Shown piece after piece: positions 17,181-26,238 of a DNA stretch of 64,000 nt (within the stretch, counting starts at the first letter, position 1; every line of letters starts with the position of its first letter). Both the position numbers and the translations under genes were made by a program. Source of the DNA: Methylobacterium sp. WSM2598 (GTDB taxonomy: Bacteria > Pseudomonadota > Alphaproteobacteria > Rhizobiales > Beijerinckiaceae); assembly GCF_000379105.1 (NCBI RefSeq), contig NZ_KB900609.1, positions 5,468,438 to 5,532,437 on the forward strand, in the 5' to 3' direction. The notes under the pieces were generated by a model. It was not told the origin of the DNA. It did not search any database and saw nothing but the letters and a program-made list of their open reading frames with translations.

Positions 17181-17739
17181 GGCGCGCAAGGACGGCTACA
17201 CGCCGCGACTGCGGAAGCACTACGACGAGGTCGTGCGTGCGAAGATGATCCAGGAGTTCGGCTACACGAACCCCATGCAGGTGCCCACGATCGAGAAGAT
17301 CACGATCAACATGGGCGTCGGGGAGTCGACCCAGGATTCCAAGAAGGCGACCGTGGCGGCCGAGGATCTCGGCCTGATCGCCGGCCAGAAGCCGGTCATC
17401 ACCCGGGCCCGCAAGGCCATCGCGACCTTCAAGGTGCGCGAGAACATGCCGATCGGCTGCAAGGTCACCCTGCGCCGCCAGCGCATGTACGAGTTCATGG
17501 ACCGCCTGATCACCATCGCGCTGCCGCGCGTGCGCGATTTCCGCGGCCTGAACCCGAAATCCTTCGACGGGCGCGGCAACTACGCGCTCGGCCTTCGCGA
17601 GCACCTCGTGTTCCCGGAGATCAACTACGACAAGGCGCAGAACGCCTGGGGCATGGACATCGTCGTCACCACGACGGCGAAGACCGATGCCGAGGCCCGC
17701 GCCCTGCTCAAGCACTTCAACTTCCCGTTCCGGCAGTGA
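17173..17739 (+). CDS. rplE: 50S ribosomal protein L5
   Basis: 188 residues; 5S rRNA-binding protein of the central protuberance. YTPRLRKHYDEVV, INMGVGE, GQKPVITRARKAIATFKVRE and the GMDIVVTTTAKTDAEA end match the family. It overlaps rplX by 8 bases. Confidence 0.97.
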   Translation: MAEARKDGYTPRLRKHYDEVVRAKMIQEFGYTNPMQVPTIEKITINMGVGESTQDSKKATVAAEDLGLIAGQKPVITRARKAIATFKVRENMPIGCKVTLRRQRMYEFMDRLITIALPRVRDFRGLNPKSFDGRGNYALGLREHLVFPEINYDKAQNAWGMDIVVTTTAKTDAEARALLKHFNFPFRQ

Positions 17740-17783
17740 GGGGCGGCTAGCCCCTCAGACGCGGCAACCGGAGAGCGACAGAC

Positions 17784-18089
17784 ATGGCCAAGAAGAGCAA
17801 GATCGAGAGAAACAAGCAGCGGGTGGCGCTGGTGAAGCGCTACGCCGCCAAGCGCGAGGCGCTGCTGTCGACGGCGAACGACGAGTCGCTGCCGATGGAG
17901 GACCGCTTCGAGGCGCGCCTCAAGCTGGCGGAGCTGCCCCGCAACGCCAACCCCACCCGCATCCGCAATCGCTGCGCGATGACCGGCCGTCCCCGGGCCT
18001 ATTACCGCAAGCTCGGCATCTCGCGTGTCGCGCTGCGGGACCTCGGCTCCCGCGGGATGATCCCCGGCCTCGTGAAGTCCAGCTGGTGA
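17784..18089 (+). CDS. rpsN: 30S ribosomal protein S14
   Basis: 101 residues, the longer zinc-free form: the paired zinc cysteines of the short form are absent. The core RNRCAMTGRPRAYYRKLGIS and the terminus GMIPGLVKSSW are conserved. GGAGAG precedes the ATG. Confidence 0.96.
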   Translation: MAKKSKIERNKQRVALVKRYAAKREALLSTANDESLPMEDRFEARLKLAELPRNANPTRIRNRCAMTGRPRAYYRKLGISRVALRDLGSRGMIPGLVKSSW

Positions 18090-18105
18090 GGGGAGGGCAC
18101 AGCCG

Positions 18106-18501
18106 ATGATCACCGATCCCGTGGGCGATATGCTCACCCGCATCCGCAACGGTCAGCAGCGCCGCCGCAACGTGGTGCAGACGCCGGGCTCCAAGCTCCG
18201 CGCCCGCATCCTCGACGTGCTGAAGTCCGAGGGCTACATCCGCGACTACGCGACCACCGATTACGGCAACGGGCGCACCGAGTTCGCGATCGAGCTCAAG
18301 TACCATGACGGCCAGCCCGTGATCCGCTCGATCGAGCGCGTCTCGAAGCCCGGCCGCCGGGTCTATTCGTCGGTCGATACCCTGCCGCGCGTCGCCGACG
18401 GCCTGGGCGTCACCATCGTGTCCACTCCGCTGGGCGTCATGGCCGACCACGAGGCGCGCGAGCGCAACGTCGGCGGCGAGGTGCTCTGCAAGGTCTTCTG
18501 A
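18106..18501 (+). CDS. rpsH: 30S ribosomal protein S8
   Basis: 131 residues, starting MITDPVGDMLTRIRNGQQ and ending in the typical GGEVLCKVF. In E. coli S8 is the translational repressor of the spc operon. It lies 16 bases after rpsN with GGGGAGGG upstream. Confidence 0.96.
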   Translation: MITDPVGDMLTRIRNGQQRRRNVVQTPGSKLRARILDVLKSEGYIRDYATTDYGNGRTEFAIELKYHDGQPVIRSIERVSKPGRRVYSSVDTLPRVADGLGVTIVSTPLGVMADHEARERNVGGEVLCKVF

Positions 18502-18534
18502 CCGGCAGACCCCACCCGACGAGGAGAGACGAAC

Positions 18535-19068
18535 ATGTCCCGCGTAGGCAAGAAGCCCGTGACCGTCCCGGCCGGCGTCACCGCCACGGTCGACGGCCAG
18601 AACGTGAAGATCAAGGGCGCGAAGGGCGAATTGTCGTTCCGCGTGCCCGACCTGGTCGAGGTCAGCCACGCCGACGGCGCGATCTCGGTCCAGCCCCGCA
18701 GCCAGACCAAGGAGGCCCGCGCGATGTGGGGCCTCTCGCGGGCCCAGGTCGCCAACCTCATCGAGGGCGTGACCAAGGGCTTCGAGAAGAAGCTGGAGAT
18801 CAACGGCGTCGGCTACCGCGCCGCGGTCGCCGGCAAGGTGCTCAAGCTGTCGCTCGGCTACAGCCACGACGTCGAGTACGAGATCCCGGCCGGGATCACG
18901 ATCACCACCCCGCGTCCGGTGGAGATCATCGTGGCCGGCATCGACAAGCAGCGCGTCGGACAGATCGCCGCCGAGATCCGCGAGTATCGCGGACCGGAGC
19001 CCTACAAGGGCAAGGGCGTGAAGTACTCCGACGAGTTCATCTTCCGCAAGGAAGGCAAGAAGAAGTAA
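18535..19068 (+). CDS. rplF: 50S ribosomal protein L6
   Basis: 177 residues with the two related L6 halves. MSRVGKKPVTVPAGV and the C-terminal signature PEPYKGKGVKY are conserved. It is part of the GTPase-associated region of the large subunit. Confidence 0.97.
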   Translation: MSRVGKKPVTVPAGVTATVDGQNVKIKGAKGELSFRVPDLVEVSHADGAISVQPRSQTKEARAMWGLSRAQVANLIEGVTKGFEKKLEINGVGYRAAVAGKVLKLSLGYSHDVEYEIPAGITITTPRPVEIIVAGIDKQRVGQIAAEIREYRGPEPYKGKGVKYSDEFIFRKEGKKK

Positions 19069-19080
19069 GGGCGGCCGACG

Positions 19081-19443
19081 ATGTCTCGCAAAATCGACCT
19101 GCTCGACCGGCGCCGCGCGCGCGTCCGCCGGGCGCTCCGCGCGGCGGCGAATGGCCGTCCGCGCCTCTCGGTCTTCCGCTCCTCGAAGCAGATCTACGTC
19201 CAGGTCATCGACGACGCGAGCGGGCGCACGCTCGCGGCGGCGTCGAGCCTCGACAAGGACCTGCGCGCCCGTCTGAAGACCGGCGCCGACAAGGCGGCGG
19301 CGCTCGAGGTCGGCAAGCTGGTGGCGGAGCGCGCCAAGGCGGCCGGGGTCACCAAGGTGATCTTCGACCGCTCGGGCTACCTCTACCACGGCCGCGTCAA
19401 GGCGCTGGCCGACGCCGCCCGCGAGGGCGGCCTCGAGTTCTGA
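19081..19443 (+). CDS. rplR: 50S ribosomal protein L18
   Basis: 120 residues; 5S rRNA-binding. It contains RRARVRRALRAAANGRPRLSVFRSSKQIYVQ and the end FDRSGYLYHGRVKALADAAREGGLEF. It starts 12 bases after rplF. The 100-base spacer that follows contains a GC-rich inverted repeat (GCGGGGCC / GGCCCCGC). Confidence 0.96.
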   Translation: MSRKIDLLDRRRARVRRALRAAANGRPRLSVFRSSKQIYVQVIDDASGRTLAAASSLDKDLRARLKTGADKAAALEVGKLVAERAKAAGVTKVIFDRSGYLYHGRVKALADAAREGGLEF

Positions 19444-19543
19444 TCCGGGGGCGGGGCCGCGCAGGGGCCCCGCGCCAACGGCGGACATAAGCACATCATG
19501 CGAGCGGGACCGCCGCCCGCGCCAGTGAACCGGAAGTGATCTG

Positions 19544-20122
19544 ATGGCACGTGAACGTGAGGGTCGCCGTCGCGACGAGCGCGAGGAGCGCGATACCGAA
19601 TTCGTGGACCGGCTGGTCCACATCAACCGCGTCGCCAAGGTGGTGAAGGGCGGCCGGCGCTTCGGCTTCGCCGCCCTCGTCGTCGTCGGCGACCAGAAGG
19701 GCCGGGTCGGCTTCGGCCACGGCAAGGCCCGCGAGGTGCCCGAGGCGATCCGCAAGGCCACCGAGGCGGCCAAGCGCGGCCTGATCCGGGTGGCCCTGCG
19801 CGAGGGCCGCACGCTCCACCACGACGTCGCCGGCCGCCACGGCTCCGGCAAGGTCATCCTGCGCGCCGCCCCCCAGGGCACCGGCATCATCGCGGGCGGC
19901 CCGATGCGCGCCGTGTTCGAGTCGGTGGGCATGCAGGACGTGGTGGCGAAGTCGCTCGGCTCGTCGAACCCCTACAACCTGATCCGCGCCACGTTCGACG
20001 CGCTCAAGCGCGAGGATTCCCCGCGGGCGGTGGCGGCGCGCCGCGGCCTCAAGGTGTCGGCCCTGCAGGCCCGCCGCCGCGACGCCGAGCCGGGCTCGGC
20101 CGATTCGGCCGACGCGGCGTAA
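19544..20122 (+). CDS. rpsE: 30S ribosomal protein S5
   Basis: 192 residues. The S5 N-terminal double-stranded RNA-binding fold is seen in FVDRLVHINRVAKVVKGGRRFGFAALVVVGD-type sequence, and the GTGIIAGGPMRAVFE stretch follows. There is a charged N-terminal extension (RERREERD-like) and an Ala/Ser/Asp tail. Accuracy-related loop residues show no obvious change. Confidence 0.96.
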   Translation: MAREREGRRRDEREERDTEFVDRLVHINRVAKVVKGGRRFGFAALVVVGDQKGRVGFGHGKAREVPEAIRKATEAAKRGLIRVALREGRTLHHDVAGRHGSGKVILRAAPQGTGIIAGGPMRAVFESVGMQDVVAKSLGSSNPYNLIRATFDALKREDSPRAVAARRGLKVSALQARRRDAEPGSADSADAA

Positions 20123-20132
20123 GGAGGGCGGC

Positions 20133-20324
20133 ATGGCAGAGAAGACCGTGCGGGTTCAGCAGATCGGCTCGCCGATCCGCCGCGAGGCCAGCCAGCGCGA
20201 GACGCTGATCGGCCTCAAGCTGAACAAGCTCCACCGCATCGCCGAATTGCCGGACACCCCGTCCGTGCGCGGCATGATCGCGAAGGTGCATCACCTCGTG
20301 CGCGTCCTCGACGGCGCGGCGTGA
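20133..20324 (+). CDS. rpmD: 50S ribosomal protein L30
   Basis: 63 residues, within the bacterial L30 length. VRVQQIGSPIRREASQRETLIGLKLNKLHR is the family signature region, followed by MIAKVHHLVRV. It lies ten bases from each neighbour with GGAGG ahead of the ATG. Confidence 0.95.
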   Translation: MAEKTVRVQQIGSPIRREASQRETLIGLKLNKLHRIAELPDTPSVRGMIAKVHHLVRVLDGAA

Positions 20325-20334
20325 GGAGGGCGTC

Positions 20335-20823
20335 ATGAAGCTGAACGAGATTCGCGACAACGAGGGCGCGACCAAGGACCGGATGCGCGTCGGACGCGGC
20401 ATCGGGTCGGGCAAGGGCAAGACCGCGGGCCGCGGCGTGAAGGGTCAGAAGGCCCGCACCGGCGTGGCCATCAAGGGCTTCGAGGGCGGTCAGATGCCGC
20501 TGCATCGTCGCCTGCCGAAGCGCGGCTTCAACAACCCGGGCGCGACCGACCTCAACGAGGTCAATGTCGGGCGCATCCAGCAGGCGGTCGATTCCGGCAA
20601 GCTCGATCCGAGCGCGCCCGTCACCGTCGAGGCGCTGGTCGCCGCCGGCGTGGTCTCGCGGGTGCGCGACGGCGTGAAGATCCTGGGCGTCGGCGAGCTC
20701 ACCGCCTCCCTGACCTTCCAGGTCGCCCGCGCCTCCAAGTCGGCCGTCGCGGCCATCGAGAAGGCCGGGGGCTCCGTCACCCAGTCGCTCGCCGCGACCG
20801 ACGGCGCGGTTGCGTCCGCGTAG
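20335..20823 (+). CDS. rplO: 50S ribosomal protein L15
   Basis: 162 residues starting MKLNEIRDNEGATKDRMRVGRG, with the Gly/Lys-rich GIGSGKGKTAGRGVKGQKAR segment and FEGGQMPLHRRLPKRGF. The C-terminal half carries the expected EALVAAGVV region. It ends 110 bases before secY. Confidence 0.96.
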   Translation: MKLNEIRDNEGATKDRMRVGRGIGSGKGKTAGRGVKGQKARTGVAIKGFEGGQMPLHRRLPKRGFNNPGATDLNEVNVGRIQQAVDSGKLDPSAPVTVEALVAAGVVSRVRDGVKILGVGELTASLTFQVARASKSAVAAIEKAGGSVTQSLAATDGAVASA

Positions 20824-20933
20824 GGCAGACCTTAAGTCGATCGAGATCGGCGGCGGCCCGTGCGTGCAGCGCGAGGCCGCCGTCTCCGTTTCTGAACGCG
20901 ATTCGTCGCCGCCGCTCCTCCAAGGACCCTGTC

Positions 20934-22271
20934 ATGGCCTCTGCAGCCGAGCAGCTCGCCGCAAACCTGAACTTCGGCGCCATCGCCAAGGCGGACGAGC
21001 TCAAGAAGCGCATCTGGTTCACCCTGGGCGCCCTGATCGTGTACCGGCTCGGGACCTACATCCCGCTGCCCGGCATCGACCCCGACGCGCTCCGGCAGAG
21101 CTTCGCCAATGCGCAGGGCGGCGTGCTCGGCCTGTTCAACATGTTCTCGGGCGGGGCGGTCGAGCGCATGGCGATCTTCGCGCTCAACATCATGCCCTAC
21201 ATCTCGGCCTCGATCATCGTGCAGCTCCTCACCTCGGTGCTGCCCTCGCTCGAAGCCCTCAAGAAGGAGGGCGAGTCCGGCCGCAAGGTGCTCAACCAGT
21301 ACACCCGCTACCTCACGGTGGTGCTGGCGATCTTCCAGGCCTGGGGCATCGCGGTGGGCCTGCAGAGCTCGGGCGGCATCGTGCAGGAGCCCGGCCTGTT
21401 CTTCGCGATCTCGACGGTGATCACGCTGACCGGCGGCACGCTGTTCCTGATGTGGATCGGCGAGCAGATCACCTCGCGCGGCATCGGCAACGGCTCGTCG
21501 CTGATCATCTTCGCGGGCATCGTCGCGCACCTGCCCTCGGCCATCGCCGGCACGCTGGAGCTCGGCCGCCAGGGCGCGCTCTCGACCGCCGTGATCCTCG
21601 GCGTGGCCGTCATGGCCACCGCGGTGGTCTACTTCATCGTCTTCATGGAGCGCGCCCAGCGCCGCCTGCTGATCAACTACCCCAAGCGCCAGGTCGGCAA
21701 CCGCATGTACGAGGGGCAGACCTCGTTCATGCCGCTCAAGCTCAACACGCCGGGCGTGATCCCGCCGATCTTCGCCTCCTCGCTGCTGCTGCTGCCGGCC
21801 ACCGCGGCGAGCTTCCAGAGCGACCCGAGCGGCACCGGCATCGTCGCCACGCTGGCGACCTATCTGGGCCATGGCCGGCCGCTCTACATGGTGCTGTACG
21901 CCGCCCTGATCATCTTCTTCGCCTTCTTCTACACGGCGGTGGTGTTCAATCCGCAGGAGACGGCCGACAACCTCAAGAAGCATGGCGGCTTCATCCCGGG
22001 CATCCGGCCGGGTGAGCGCACGGCCGAGTACATCGACAAGGTGCTGAGCCGCGTCACCGTGATCGGCGCCGCCTACCTCACCCTGATCTGCCTGATCCCG
22101 GAGATCCTGGTCTCCTACGCGTCGCTGCCGTTCTACTTCGGCGGCACCTCGCTGCTGATCGTCGTCTCGGTCACGATGGACACCGTTGCACAAGTCCACG
22201 GACACCTGCTGGCGCATCAGTACGAGGGGCTGGTGAAGAAGGCGAAGCTGCGCGGCGCGCGCCGCCGTTAG
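20934..22271 (+). CDS. secY: Preprotein translocase subunit SecY
   Basis: Central channel of the Sec translocon in the inner membrane, 445 residues with about ten hydrophobic helices. YRLGTYIPLPGID, FALNIMPYISASIIVQLL, the ISRGIGNG-type loop and the GIRPGERTAEYIDKVLSRVT cytoplasmic loop are conserved. It sits in the usual spc position between rplO and adk. The cytoplasmic tail is basic (KKAKLRGARRR). Confidence 0.97.
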   Translation: MASAAEQLAANLNFGAIAKADELKKRIWFTLGALIVYRLGTYIPLPGIDPDALRQSFANAQGGVLGLFNMFSGGAVERMAIFALNIMPYISASIIVQLLTSVLPSLEALKKEGESGRKVLNQYTRYLTVVLAIFQAWGIAVGLQSSGGIVQEPGLFFAISTVITLTGGTLFLMWIGEQITSRGIGNGSSLIIFAGIVAHLPSAIAGTLELGRQGALSTAVILGVAVMATAVVYFIVFMERAQRRLLINYPKRQVGNRMYEGQTSFMPLKLNTPGVIPPIFASSLLLLPATAASFQSDPSGTGIVATLATYLGHGRPLYMVLYAALIIFFAFFYTAVVFNPQETADNLKKHGGFIPGIRPGERTAEYIDKVLSRVTVIGAAYLTLICLIPEILVSYASLPFYFGGTSLLIVVSVTMDTVAQVHGHLLAHQYEGLVKKAKLRGARRR

Positions 22272-22456
22272 TCCATAGTCGGGGGCCGGGTGGGTATCGC
22301 GATCCGGCTCGACCGATCATCATTGGCCGGTTGCCGACTCGGCGCTTATGCTCGGGTGGTCGGCACCTGGTCGGATCCGAGGTCGGCCGCACGCGTGAGA
22401 ACAATCGGCCCCAAGGCGGACGCCACCGCCCGCGGGGTCCAAGGGAGAGACAGGTT

Positions 22457-23056
22457 ATGCGGATCATTCTCCTCGGCCCGCCGGGTGCCGGGAAGGGCAC
22501 GCAATCGGCGCGGATCGTCGAGCGGTTCGGGATTCCCCAACTCTCGACCGGGGACATGCTGCGCGCCGCGGTGGCGGCGGGCACGCCGGTCGGCCTCCAG
22601 GCCAAGAGCATCATGGAGAGCGGCGGCCTCGTGCCGGACGAGGTGGTGATCGGCATCGTGGGCGACCGCATCGAGGAGCCGGATGCCCGCAAGGGGTTCA
22701 TCCTCGACGGCTTTCCCCGCACCGTGGCGCAGGCCAAGGCCCTCGACGCGCTCCTCGCCGGGAAGGGGCTGCGGCTCGACGCGGTGATCGAGTTCAAGGT
22801 CGACGAGGCCGCGCTGGTCGGCCGCATCGCCAACCGCGCCGCCGAGACCCTGGCCCGCGGCGAGGTGGTGCGCAAGGACGACACCCCGGAGGTGTTCAAG
22901 ACCCGCCTCGACGCCTATCGCAGCCTGACCGCCCCCCTCTCGGAATATTATGCGGGGACCGGCCTGCTGCGGCCGATCGACGGCATGGCGCCGATCGACC
23001 AGGTGAGCCGCGAGATCGAAGCGTTGCTCGGCGGCCTTCAGCCGGTCTCGGCGTGA
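22457..23056 (+). CDS. adk: Adenylate kinase (short-lid form)
   Basis: Converts AMP and ATP to two ADP in the cytoplasm; 199 residues. The P-loop GPPGAGKGTQ is at residues 7-16, with STGDMLRAAV for AMP binding and the DGFPRT motif. The zinc-type lid is missing: IANRAAETLARGEVVRKDDTPEVFKTRL follows directly, the short variant common in alphaproteobacteria. The ATG at 22457 follows GGGAGAGACAGG. It stands between secY and rpsM as in many bacteria. Confidence 0.97.
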   Translation: MRIILLGPPGAGKGTQSARIVERFGIPQLSTGDMLRAAVAAGTPVGLQAKSIMESGGLVPDEVVIGIVGDRIEEPDARKGFILDGFPRTVAQAKALDALLAGKGLRLDAVIEFKVDEAALVGRIANRAAETLARGEVVRKDDTPEVFKTRLDAYRSLTAPLSEYYAGTGLLRPIDGMAPIDQVSREIEALLGGLQPVSA

Positions 23057-23076
23057 GGCGGGCGCGGACATGCCGG

Positions 23077-23105
23077 TTGACAAGCCGGGGCGTCCGCGCT
23101 AGGCG
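23077..23105 (+). promoter_or_regulatory. Probable promoter for the alpha operon
   Basis: TTGACA at 23077-23082, 17 bases, TAGGCG at 23100-23105. It lies in the 216-base spacer between adk and rpsM and matches the rpsL promoter in its -35 box, spacing and TAGG start of the -10. Confidence 0.55.
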
Positions 23106-23272
23106 ACCCTCCTTCGTTCAGGCATGGACGGCCCGGCGGTCTCCTCGGAGGCCGCTCGGGCCGATTTGTCGTCGGGACGGCGCGCAGGGGCCGGGCTCCA
23201 CCGGACGCGCGCGATCACCCTGAAGACCGTCCGCGAGGGCTCGCCGCCCCGGACGCGATGGAGAGCACACCA

Positions 23273-23641
23273 GTGGCCCGTATCGCAGGCGTCAACATCC
23301 CGACCAACAAGCGCGTCGTCATCGCGCTCCAGTACATCCACGGCATCGGCCCCAAGAAGGCCGAGGAGATCACCGAGAAGGTCGGGATCCCGGCCGAGCG
23401 CCGCGTCAACCAGCTGACCGACGCCGAAGTGCTGCAGATCCGCGAGGCCATCGACCGCGACTACGTGGTGGAGGGCGACCTCCGCCGCGAGGTCGCGATG
23501 AACATCAAGCGCCTGATGGACCTCGGCTGCTACCGCGGCCTGCGGCACCGCCGCAACCTGCCGGTCCGCGGCCAGCGCACCCACACCAACGCCCGCACCC
23601 GCAAGGGCAAGGCGAAGCCGATCGCCGGCAAGAAGAAGTGA
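23273..23641 (+). CDS. rpsM: 30S ribosomal protein S13
   Basis: 122 residues with a GTG start at 23273 (MARIAGVNIPTNKRV), the standard length and opening. GGAGAG at 23260 has the right spacing for this GTG, while the in-frame ATG at 23258 has no ribosome binding site. The GLRHRRNLPVRGQRTHTNARTRKG end contacts the A- and P-site tRNAs. Confidence 0.95.
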   Translation: MARIAGVNIPTNKRVVIALQYIHGIGPKKAEEITEKVGIPAERRVNQLTDAEVLQIREAIDRDYVVEGDLRREVAMNIKRLMDLGCYRGLRHRRNLPVRGQRTHTNARTRKGKAKPIAGKKK

Positions 23642-23833
23642 TCCGCGGCGGGGAGGGGCCCGGCAGGGCCCCGCCCAGCCCTCGTCCGCGGCGCCCGTCG
23701 CCGCCCCCGTTCGCGGCGCGGCGCGCCGCCTGACCCGCGGCGCCGCGCGCCGCCTGAGCCCCGCGGCCCGTCGCCGCCAGCACCGTCCCGAGCGCCTGGC
23801 ACGACGGGCGCGCCTGAAGGATCGAAAGAGAAT

Positions 23834-24223
23834 ATGGCCAAGGAAGCAACCCGCATCCGTCGTCGCGAGCGCAAGAACATCGTGTCCGGCGTCGCGCACG
23901 TGAATGCGTCGTTCAACAACACCATGATCACCATCACGGACGCGCAGGGGAACACGATCTCCTGGTCGTCCGCCGGCGCGATGGGCTTCAAGGGCTCGCG
24001 CAAGTCGACCCCCTACGCGGCCCAGGTCGCGGCCGAGGATGCGGGCCGCAAGGCCGCCGAGCACGGCATGCGCACCCTCGAGGTCGAGGTGTCGGGTCCC
24101 GGTTCGGGCCGCGAATCGGCGCTTCGCGCCCTGCAGGCGGCGGGCTTCACGGTGACGTCGATCCGCGACGTGACGCCGATCCCGCATAACGGCTGCCGGC
24201 CGCGCAAGCGCCGCCGCGTCTGA
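23834..24223 (+). CDS. rpsK: 30S ribosomal protein S11
   Basis: 129 residues. VHVNASFNNTMITITDAQGN-like sequence, GFKGSRKSTPYAAQ and the C-terminal PIPHNGCRPRKRRRV identify S11. It is preceded by a 192-base spacer containing a GGGGCCC / GGGCCCC inverted repeat but no open frame of interest. Confidence 0.97.
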   Translation: MAKEATRIRRRERKNIVSGVAHVNASFNNTMITITDAQGNTISWSSAGAMGFKGSRKSTPYAAQVAAEDAGRKAAEHGMRTLEVEVSGPGSGRESALRALQAAGFTVTSIRDVTPIPHNGCRPRKRRRV

Positions 24224-24442
24224 TCCGGTCCCCCCGACGGACGCCGTAGCGCCGGGCGGGATTCGCGAACGGGTACCCGGCGTCCTGTCCAGGGCGCTGG
24301 GTTTCTCCGTTGAGGGCTCGGGAAGCGTCGCAGCGGTGTCCTGACCGCATCCGCTCCCCATCAAGCTTCGAGACTGATCAGGACGAGTCGCGGGCTGGCC
24401 GGGCGCGGGCTGCAGCCCGACAGGTCGACGAGAGGTGTCATC

Positions 24443-25462
24443 GTGGTGATTCAGAAGAACTGGCAAGAGCTGATCAAGCCGAACAAGCTCGAAGTCGTTC
24501 CGGGGCACGACCCCAAGCGCGTGGCGACCGTGGTGGCCGAGCCCCTGGAGCGCGGCTTCGGCACGACGCTCGGCAACGCGCTGCGCCGCGTGCTGCTGTC
24601 GTCCCTGCAGGGCGCGGCCGTGACCTCGGTCCACATCGACGGCGTGCTGCACGAATTCTCCTCGATCCCGGGCGTGCGCGAGGACGTCACCGACATCGTC
24701 CTCAACATCAAGACCATCGCGATCCGCTCGAACAGCGACGCGCCCAAGCGCATGACCCTGCGCAAGACCGGCCCCGGCCTGGTCACGGCGGGCGACATCA
24801 GCACGATCGGCGACATCCAGATCCTCAACCCCGACCTCGTGCTGTGCACGCTCGACGAGGGGGCCGAGATCCGCATGGAGTTCACGGTCGCGACCGGCAA
24901 GGGCTACGTCCCGGCCGACCGCAACCGGCCCGAGGACGCGCCGATCGGCCTCATCCCGGTCGACGCGCTGTTCTCGCCCGTCACGAAGGTGTCCTACCGC
25001 ATCGAGAACACCCGCGAGGGCCAGGATCTCGACAAGGACAAGCTGACCATGACGGTCGAGACCAACGGCGCGGTCTCGCCCGAGGATGCGCTCGCCTACG
25101 CGGCCCGCATCATCCAGGACCAGCTCCAGATCTTCGTGAACTTCGAGGAGCCCCGGAAGGAGGAGGCGGCCCCGCTCGCGCCGCAGCTGCCCTTCAACCC
25201 GGCCCTGCTCAAGAAGGTGGACGAGCTCGAACTGTCGGTCCGCTCGGCGAACTGCCTGAAGAACGACAACATCGTCTATATCGGCGACCTGATCCAGAAG
25301 ACGGAAGCCGAGATGCTGCGGACGCCGAATTTCGGCCGCAAGTCTCTCAACGAGATCAAGGAAGTGCTCGCCGCGATGGGCCTGCACCTCGGCATGGACG
25401 TGCCCGGCTGGCCGCCGGAGAACATCGAGGACCTCGCCAAGCGCTTCGAGGAGCACTACTGA
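24443..25462 (+). CDS. rpoA: DNA-directed RNA polymerase subunit alpha
   Basis: 339 residues. The N-terminal assembly domain has [22 protein letters not shown]; the linker ([14 protein letters not shown]) is followed by a C-terminal domain with [16 protein letters not shown] and [16 protein letters not shown] that contacts UP elements and activators. Two adjacent GTG codons (24443 and 24446) could start; the first gives [10 protein letters not shown]. It is preceded by 219 gene-free bases in the alpha operon. Confidence 0.97.
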
Positions 25463-25649
25463 GCGGACCGGGAGCGGCGAGGGGGAAGATCCACCTCGCC
25501 GCTTCCCGCGCCTCTCCCGACGGGCCTCGCGGGGCCCGTCGGGAGAGGCGATGGGTGCTGCCGGGCTCTGCCCCCTTCGCCCCTCGCCGCTCAATCAACG
25601 AAGACCGGCCGGCCCGTGGCACGGCGGCCGACAATCAATGGAGACAGCC

Positions 25650-26066
25650 ATGCGTCACGGATACCGGGGCCGCCGCTTCAACCGCACCACCGAGCACCGC
25701 AAGGCGATGTTCGCCAACATGTCGGCCGCGCTGATCAAGCACGAGCAGATCGTCACGACGCTGCCGAAGGCCAAGGACCTGCGCCCGGTCGTCGAGAAGC
25801 TGATCACCCTCGGCAAGCGCGGCGACCTGCACGCCCGCCGTCAGGCGATCGCGCAGATCCGCGACGAGGCCATGGTCAAGAAGCTGTTCGAGGTGCTCGG
25901 GCCGCGCTACCAGGCCCGCCCGGGCGGCTATTGCCGCATCATGAAGGCCGGCTTCCGCTACGGCGACAACGCCCCGCTCGCCGTGATCGAGTTCGTGGAC
26001 CGCGACGTCGACGCCCGCGGCCGGGATTCCGGTCCGACCCAGGCCGCGGCCGAGGCGGCCGAGTAG
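25650..26066 (+). CDS. rplQ: 50S ribosomal protein L17
   Basis: 138 residues. [24 protein letters not shown] is diagnostic, followed by [23 protein letters not shown]. The ATG at 25650 follows GGAGACAGCC. It is the last gene of the ribosomal series; a terminator follows 24 bases later. Confidence 0.97.
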
Positions 26067-26090
26067 GCCCGAGGCCGGATTCCCACGCGA

Positions 26091-26114
26091 AGGCGGCCCC
26101 CGGGCCGCCTTTTT
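26091..26114 (+). terminator. Rho-independent terminator after rplQ
   Basis: Perfect 9-base arms (26091-26099 and 26102-26110) followed by a T-run to 26114. It ends the S10-spc-alpha series. Confidence 0.9.
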
Positions 26115-26238
26115 CATGAGCTCCGCGCGGGGCCGGTCCCCGCGCCGCGCCGCTGGACCCGGGCGGCCGGTCGCGCGAGGCTCGCCCGGTTCCGGCGCGG
26201 GCCCTGTCGCGTCCCCGCCCGTCACGATTGCGCTCGCC

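Noticed and set aside
26116..26238. N-terminal extension of the aminotransferase from the ATG at 26116
   Set aside because: This ATG is immediately behind the T-run of the rplQ terminator and lacks a ribosome binding site; the extension is Gly/Pro/Arg-rich with no family match.
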